From NCBI RefSeq assembly GCF_003573695.1, contig NW_020639929.1, forward strand, positions 1,888,406-1,952,405: 64,000 nt of DNA, read 5' to 3'. Positions 57,447 through 64,000 of this stretch are shown one piece after another (the first letter of the stretch is position 1; each line of letters starts with the position of its first letter). The DNA comes from Papaver somniferum (lineage: Eukaryota > Streptophyta > Magnoliopsida > Ranunculales > Papaveraceae). The position numbers and the translations under genes are program-made. The notes beneath the pieces were generated by a model. That model saw only the letters and a program-made list of their open reading frames with translations. It had not been told where the DNA came from and did not search any database.

Positions 57447-57737
57447 TTAACCACGACCCCTCTTCTTAGTTCCACGACCACCTCTTCTTCCACCTTGGTC
57501 TTCATCTTCTGACGCATTATTACCGGGTTGGCCGGTAGCACCACCTCCACTTGTACCTTCACCAACTTGTCGAGACCTCTTAGTGGTAGGCCTTTGTGCG
57601 GGTTCCTCGGGTCCTTGTCCTTTGTTGATGATTGCATCCCACTTGTTGTAGAGGTATATTTGTTCTTCCACGGTCATTGGTGCTTTGCAACCAAGTTTGG
57701 CCTTCATTTTTTTCAACATCTCCCTACACTATAATAC
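57447..57737 (-). CDS. Basic, Gly/Arg-rich small ORF of unknown family
   Basis: A 90-codon ORF (ATG 57719; the frame is open a little further upstream). The N-terminal half has KMKAKLGCKAPMTVEEQIYL, then a Lys/Arg stretch (TKRSRQ), Gly-rich text and an end with GGRRGGRGTKKRGRG, like an RGG tail with nuclear-localisation potential. The first part may correspond to the C-terminal region of SANT-like or NAM-associated proteins, but I cannot confirm this. It sits between the hairpin block and the second MULE relic, on the same strand as both the SANT-like ORF and that relic. Confidence 0.35.
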
Positions 57738-57799
57738 ACCCAAAAATAAGACCAAATTCAAAAAACACAATCTTTAATTCATAATATGATGTTCAAAGA

Positions 57800-59182
57800 A
57801 TACTTAGTTTAATTAATGTTCCATTAATCATCCTCAAGGACAATTGAGCCTTCGTGTATAATTTTATCTGAATCCTTCAAAGATTTCCACATCTCCATGT
57901 TATGGTCATACATAATGCACCAACCCAATATTGTGTCGGGGTTAAATCCAGGCCAATAAGAGTTTCCACATATCTAAGGAAATGGACAATTGTCTTCTAA
58001 CCGGAGGCCTATAAAATGGTTGTTATTAACAAAAGCAATCACCACTTTCCTACGTTTAAGTTGCTCGACACATATGGTTGTTTTCGGAGTGTATATATGT
58101 GAAACTAGCACCTTTTGAGAAATAGTAAACCACACAATTGAATGTGTCCGCGATTAAGTGCCCACATATCGGCATGCCCATTCAATGATCCCTCGTGATT
58201 GGATTTCCCCCTTGGAGACGGATTTGATACCTAACAAACTGCACATTGAGACTAGCATCCCCATCGGACAACATTGTCTTGTAAAATTACGGTTTCTCCT
58301 TTAGCTTCATCAACAACCTTTGCCGGACATAAGTGATTTGATTATCATTATATATCTTGGCACCTTCAGTGAAAGGCCCTAGTTGTTGTACGACAACGTG
58401 GAAACTGCAATTACCATCCGGAGGGACGTTATCCGTGGATATGACGTACTTTATAATGTAAGGAGGTAGATCTTCCAAGTAGCTTTTATCAACAAGAGCC
58501 ATCAATTGGTCGACTCCTTTCTGGGATGCAGCATATTGGAGCCTTAAGCTTCACGTCTCGTTGAGTTGGTTGACTAGGTTCCGATGGAGTAAGTGGGGTT
58601 GATGTCGAGTGTAACATCGGTCCTTTTTTCTTCATATCCCGTTCACTTGTTTCGCTCTTTTCCATAATATTCATAGCCTTTTTCTTAGAATCTTCTTGGT
58701 ACTTCGCCGCGGTATGCTCTCATACCCCGAGGGATCTCTAGTAAAAGGAGTCATTTCACTTTTCCTCTTAGCCAAAACCTTTGCATATTCTCTTACTTGT
58801 TTTTTTTCTCTTTGGTGCTTGGCCTACCTTTTCCCTTGCCTTTTTTTCAGTTCTTGTAGATTCTCCGAAGTATGCGGATAAACGATTGGCCGCATATCAT
58901 CCCAAAAGATTTTCCTTTCGAGTTTTTTCATGCTCAGGTAAATCACGATAACAATTCTTCACATTTCATTATCACCAAACTCTTCTCCGACATCTCCCTT
59001 TGGAGGAGGGACAAAACTTAATTGTTGCCAATATGGATCTATATCGCTTAAAGGGATTATGCCATGTTCATAGTTAACTATCATATGGAGACAAGGGAGT
59101 CCCATAGACTTCATCATCTTGCAAACACACACCTCATCCGGCTTGGTTCCCCATATGTCAATCAAATTCACCTACCATTAAC
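57800..59182 (-). pseudogene. Second MULE transposase/OTU relic, cut by a Sirevirus LTR
   Basis: On the minus strand: CVCKMMKSMGLPCLHMIVNYEHG and IIPLSDIDPYWQQLSF at 59171-59010 (SWIM-like end of the transposase), a degraded linker with repeated KKKGPM and TPSEPSQPTQR near 58650-58560, then the OTU-like domain with PPDGNCSFHVVVQQLGPF (58430-58370), which keeps both Asp and Cys of the active-site motif. Weaker traces of the OTU end (VVIAFVNNNHFIGLRL) lie near 58040-57990. The DDE core is missing because the gene stops at the Sirevirus LTR boundary 59182/59183. It is homologous to the plus-strand copy at 54280-55846 and in the opposite orientation. Confidence 0.7.
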
Positions 59183-61623
59183 TGAAAAAGCGGGGGTCTA
59201 ACAACCTCACCCAATATTTTGATTAGCAATCTGTATGGACTAGCTCCAATACACTTTCTAGAGAATCAACTAGACAGTCAGACTCAATCTAGATAAAAGT
59301 ATATCAAAGAGTTAATATCTCAATATCTCGATTTGATCTTTACTCAAGCAAATGGAAATCTTCGAGTCTTTATCAAATACTAGAGAGATAAAGTTGGATG
59401 GTACCAAAGACCAATATCCAAGTGTCAATCAATTTAAATCAACAACCAAAGGTTGGATATTCTAATTGATTGATCTTAACGCACAACCTGTGATACTTCA
59501 ATTATATAACAAAATATAATGCGGAATAGAAATAACACAGATATAGAAATTTTGTTTACGAGGAAACCGCAAATGCAGAAAAACCCCGGGACCTAGTCCA
59601 TATTGAATACCACACTGTATTAAGCCGCTACAGACACTATCCTACTACAAACTAACTTCGGTCTGGACTGTAGTTGAACCCTAATAAATCTCACACTGAT
59701 TCAAGGTATATCTGCGCTCCTTACGTCTATGATCCCAGCAGGATGATACACACTTGATTCCCTTAGATGATCTCACCCACAACCAAGAGTGGATACGATC
59801 CAAAGTCGAAGACTTTAATAAACAAATTTGTATCACACAGAAAAGTCTATGATAATAGATAAATCTGTCTCCCAAAGATAAACCTAACAGTTTTTGTTCC
59901 GTCTTTTGATAAATCAAGGTGAACAGGAACTCATTAACAACCCGGACTTATATTCTTGAAGAACAACCTAATATTGTCAATCACCTCATAATAATCTAAA
60001 TCATATGGTAGCGAAACTAAATATTGTGGAATCACAAACGATGAGACGAAGATGTTTGTGATTTCTTTTTATCTTTCCCTATCGGAGATATAATCTCAAT
60101 TCAATTATTCAATTGAACTCGTACGATAGAAAATGGCAAGATCAGATCGCTCAACTACAAGAGAAGTAGTTTCGTCTGGCTTCACAATCCCAATGAAGTC
60201 TTTCAGTCGTTAACCTACAGGGTCTCGAGAAGAAACCTAAGGTTAAAGGATAATGGACTCTAGAAAACCAACTAGTATCACACAGGAGGTGTGGGTATTA
60301 GTTTTTCCAATTGCTAGATGTCTCCTTTATATAGTTTTCAAATCAGGGTTTACTATCTAAGTTAACTTGGTAACAAAGCATTCAATATTCACCGTTAGAT
60401 GAAAAACCTGATTCAACCAAGCTAATATCTTTCAACCGTTAGATCGAAACTTAGCTTGTCACACACAAATGAAATGTATTCATTTAGGCTTGAGTAACCG
60501 TACCTAAACGTGTACACATAGTTAGTCCACAAATAGTTAACCGATGGTTAGCCATATGAGCACTTTCATATTAACCGTATTCATCTTTCTCATAACTAGT
60601 TCAAATGACTCATAAGAACTAGTTGATACAGTTGGTCAATTGCTTAGGTCTTTATTCATAGACACAATTGAAACAAAATCGGATTGATCCACTTGGATAA
60701 ATTCATGAACAATATACCCATGGTTTGCAAAGTTTGCATTCCTTATAATTTATTGTTTTAAGTTCATGAACTACCGATTTGAGAAATAACCAGCTTGGGT
60801 ACGCGTACGGGTATCCGTACCTTAGCTACCGGATTTGAGTTGGATTTGGTTTCCAAACTCAGCGGAAATTTTCGGGTATGAAAGCTTCCGTGGGTACGCG
60901 TACGGGTATGCGTACCTAAGGTGACTGGTTTAATATTTTGCAAACTACAAACTCAGCAGAAATTTTCGGTATGAAAAGCGTACTCAACCTGTCTCCGTCA
61001 CCAATACTGCATGCACACATATGCACGCACTTGGTTTTCGGCACATGGATTTATACACTAATGTGCGAACACACTATATATGCTTATATCCATAGATGGT
61101 AATCTCAACTCTACATTTAAATTATTGAAATGTATAATGTTATAACAATCGTTATTCACGATTATCGTCATCAAACCTATTTTCAAGATTGAAACGTCAT
61201 CATTACTTTCATCATGGGTAAAGATGAAAATGGTTAAAGCAATATCTTACCAACACATATTTCGAGAAAAAGATAGGCGAGTGATAGATAAGTTCAAGTC
61301 TTATACGACTTTAAAGTATAAAACTATCATACTTATACGACTTTGTCTCAAGAGTAGGAGATAGAATAGACTTTTGAGTAGTAGAGAAGTTCAAGTCTCC
61401 ACATACCTTTTAGTCGGATGAAGTTCCACTTGTTCCTCGAGTAGTTCTTCGTCTTCGTAAGATGATCGCCATAGAGTCTGGAGCTCAAGTACACTTAACT
61501 ATCCTAGACCGAGATTTAGTCATAAATAAACTAGAAATCAAAACATATAGTTTTGATCACTAATATTGACAAACATGCTTGAGATAGCAACGCATGCGTG
61601 TTCGACCGAGCAATTCTCTAACA
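59183..61623 (-). repeat. Sirevirus-type copia LTR (3' LTR, 2441 bp)
   Basis: On the minus strand it begins TGTTAGAGAATTGCTCGG at 61623 and ends AGACCCCCGCTTTTTCA at 59183, the TG...CA ends typical of SIRE/Maximus elements. The TATA box TATATAAAGG is the complement of about 60324-60333. Two copies of a GGTACGCATACC/GTACGCGTACCC block lie near 60797-60825 and 60893-60920. A polypurine tract at its right (61624-61635) identifies it as the 3' LTR. The 5-bp target copy on the left would be TTAAC (59178-59182); its partner lies beyond the window. It abuts, and probably interrupted, the second MULE relic. Confidence 0.85.
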
Positions 61624-63582
61624 ATCTCCCCTTTTGTCAATTTTAGCGACAAAATTATCAATACATATGGATTATAAAATAGATAAAACTTTGTAGATTC
61701 TCGTCCACATGCTTGATCTCCTTGGTGCTTCAACATTACTCGAAAAATTTGTCTTTTCCAAGTACTCCCATGATTCCATAGATGTTCAATTCAGCATCAT
61801 AGTTGTTGAAAATCCTTAGCCATAACAATGAGAAAACAAAAGCTCTCAATCATTGTTATACAGTGTCATAATATTATTACACAACATTAAAGTTCTCATA
61901 TCACAACTTCGAAAACAATACTATGGTGATATGTATCACTCCCCCTTAGTCAATACTTCGTCTCAACACGAAAACCAGTCCCCCTTACATAATGATCCGA
62001 AAACCATATGTATTTGTAGTGTGAATTACATATTAATTCTCTCCCTTTTTGTCAATAAAATTGGCAAATTTACGAAAACGGGATCCGAATGAAATTTTCA
62101 TGGAGACACTTCAAGACCAAAGAAAAGTATATATCAGCTTTGTTTAGATGCAATCATAAAGCCGAAGCTAAATGCATTCATCACGGAGTTTATAAAGATA
62201 CAAGATAACTCCTCAAATATTCCACAGCCGCACTCCCCACAAATATATGGAAATTAAGCGCAAGTTCAAAACAACTCTCCCACATTTGATGTCATTCCCG
62301 AAAGAACAACAAGAGCGACCTTACTTTTACGAGAAAATAAGGATTTCTTTGGACACCAAAAAACCACAAAATGATTTAGTTATCCAAAAATTCTCAATTA
62401 AACTAACCACAAGAGAACCCATGATTAATTTAATCGGAATACACAACCAAATTAATCACAAACGAATTCATCATTTGTTTAGTTGGAAATGCTCACATAA
62501 GAAGACTTATGGAGCCACACAATATATATATATATAAAATATGGATCAGGGAAGATAAATACTGCGGAATATACAAAGATTCATTCTATGTTCATCACTA
62601 TTTGCATAACGACATATAATAGACATAATCCTCGTAAACAAAAGTTCATCCTATCTTCCATCAATATTTGCAAAATGACATATAATAGGCTTAAAACTTT
62701 TGTCATGTCAAAATTTCATTCATTCTCTTATCAATACATGCATATCAACATATGAAAGACATAACTTTTGACAGGGTATGGGACAATCATAGTTCACATA
62801 TGCAAACACACATATCCTATAACATATGGAAATATATAAAACCATAAAGATTAATACTGCAAAAATCAAACTTTGTCCTTATAAGGTAGAATCAATCTTT
62901 TTCGCACGGATTTACACCAAGCGTGGTTACCAAAAGCGTATAAAAAGATTTTCTTAACAAAGAAGAACATACAAAGTTATTAAAGACCATGCATCATAGT
63001 TCACATAAGATGATTGTGAACATTAAAGAATCCCATAGCAATGCGCACTACTTCCCATTCTTCAATTTCCTTCTTTTTAATTCACCAACATCATTATTGT
63101 AAAAGATACAAATGAGCTTAGAAGAGAATTACTCCAAGAATCCAAGTGCCCAAGTCCAGTAGAACAAGTGCAACGAAACAGAGCAAAACACTCAAAAACA
63201 TGATATACCTGGAGCAGTATGAAAATGGGTATGCGTACCTAAACCCCTGGATTTTGATTTTAAATGATGTTATGCATACCTGGTATGTGTACCATGTAGT
63301 CCAAACATCCCGAACTATTATTTTCAAACCTAAACATTTAAGAACCTTAAACACAGATCAAGTTAGGTAGAAAAGAACGATAAGAAAGGTATGTGAATTA
63401 TTATAAGTTCTCTAAGCAAATAAAATCACAAATCTTGATCAAGTTTATAGACATACCTTTTTAGATGAATCCAATTGAATTCTACAGCCTTACCAAACAT
63501 AATTTGTGCACCCCAATTTTCGTGCTTCCCTCACCGTATACGTAACAAGGCATTCCTTGGTGAGGATGCACTTAAAACACAC
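61624..63582 (-). mobile_element. Sirevirus internal region next to the 3' LTR, with multiple polypurine tracts, non-coding
   Basis: Minus-strand purine tracts occur at 61624-61635 (AAAAGGGGAGAT, adjacent to the LTR), 61938-61949 (AAGGGGGAGT), 61977-61988 (AAGGGGGACT) and 62039-62050 (AAAAAGGGAG). Repeated PPTs before the 3' LTR are a described hallmark of Sireviruses. The first and last are both followed by the same flank (TTGTCAAT... on the plus strand). No pol coding sequence is found in these 2 kb, so the element is a large deletion derivative or carries a long non-coding 3' region. Short open frames here have no recognisable domain. Confidence 0.6.
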
Positions 63583-64000
63583 TCAAGTTGTGTTGAGGTG
63601 AACAATTTCTTGCTCACCACAAGTGACTTTTGGATTATCATGAAAGAGATCACTTTTAGAACCTTTCACATCCAAATCCATCTTTCCAAAGAACTCTTTA
63701 AGTTCCAACATCATGGATACTGCCTTCTCCATAGTCATGGAATTTTCTGGGAGATCATTCCTTTTCACACTCAAAGTGTCATTAACTATCTTTGGAACCC
63801 ACTTATGAGTGCGTTTAGAAACAACCGGAACCTTCTTCCCGTTACTCTCTTCAAGATTTCTCGAAAGAGGATTCGATTTACTATTCTTTTGCAAGTTAGT
63901 CTTTCTCCAACTGGGAACATCGGATCTTGTCTTCGTCTTTACGAATTTATCCTTTTGATAACCATTACGATTGTGAAAAGGATTCGTATGATGTTTATAG
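63583..64000 (-). pseudogene. Partial Sirevirus gag-like ORF, runs off the right edge
   Basis: The frame is open from the window edge to the stop at 63583 (139 codons), with no ATG needed because the start is outside. It is Lys/Ser/Asn-rich, with KRTHKWVPKIVND around 63810-63770, resembling the Trp-Val-Pro-Lys segment between gag and protease of Sirevirus polyproteins. The C-terminal part (KEFFGKMDLDVKGSK) is not recognised. No zinc knuckle or protease is visible in the window. It lies on the same strand as the LTR at 59183-61623, in the order expected of one element with pol deleted. Confidence 0.45.

Overview
The window is nuclear DNA from a flowering plant, and almost all of it is transposable-element sequence. 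The evidence is plant-specific: plant mobile domain (PMD) coding sequence, Ty3/gypsy elements of the Athila/Tat type, Tork-like and Sirevirus Ty1/copia remnants, a MULE transposase fused to an OTU domain, a Stowaway MITE, a TRIM, and GT-AG introns of about 80-90 bases. A eudicot is likely. I cannot name the species. I saw no rRNA, tRNA, CRISPR or bacterial feature.

Region 1 (1-31769) is a head-to-tail array of a unit of about 10.65 kb. It is present nearly three times and runs off the left edge. Position 1 matches 10645 and 21307. Each unit contains exactly one minus-strand LTR (1844-3404, 12504-14067, 23165-24715). A primer-binding site lies on the left side of each LTR and a polypurine tract on the right side, so neighbouring retroelements share LTRs. 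No protease, reverse transcriptase or integrase remains in the unit, only a short acidic gag-derived ORF. Within the unit sits a second block (roughly 3.57-10.46 kb in the first copy). This block holds a plus-strand, intron-containing PMD pseudogene with its own TATA box, a second PBS-like site with a minus-strand TATA box, 240-bp tandem repeats and a 70-bp GC-rich minisatellite. The copies differ mostly by small indels. The repeated sequence stops at 31769.

Region 2 (31770-43260) starts with a short promoter-like flank. It continues with a truncated minus-strand copia element (31981-35848), a LINE RNase H fragment, and a calmodulin-like gene broken by a 325-bp TRIM with a perfect 5-bp target duplication and by one frameshift. 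About 5.6 kb of mostly non-coding DNA follows, with a Stowaway MITE and some minor repeats.

Region 3 (43260-59182) is a nested structure. A plus-strand MULE gene (FAR1-like zinc-binding region, DDE transposase, OTU-like domain) is split at 45780/54280 by an 8.5-kb Athila-like element that has two LTRs, the target duplication GGAAT, gag and protease but no RT. The MULE is bordered on both sides by arrays of short hairpins with GGTTCGGC/GCCGAACC stems. A small SANT-like ORF on the opposite strand lies between hairpin blocks. A second, degraded MULE-OTU copy faces it on the minus strand (57800-59182).

Region 4 (59183-64000) is the 3' LTR (2441 bp) and internal part of a Sirevirus-type copia element on the minus strand. 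It has several polypurine tracts and a partial gag-like ORF that runs off the right edge. It abuts, and probably cut, the second MULE copy.

No gene in the window looks like an intact, functioning host gene. The least ordinary items are the shared-LTR array carrying an antisense PMD gene, the hairpin arrays around the MULE, and the TRIM inside the calmodulin-like gene.
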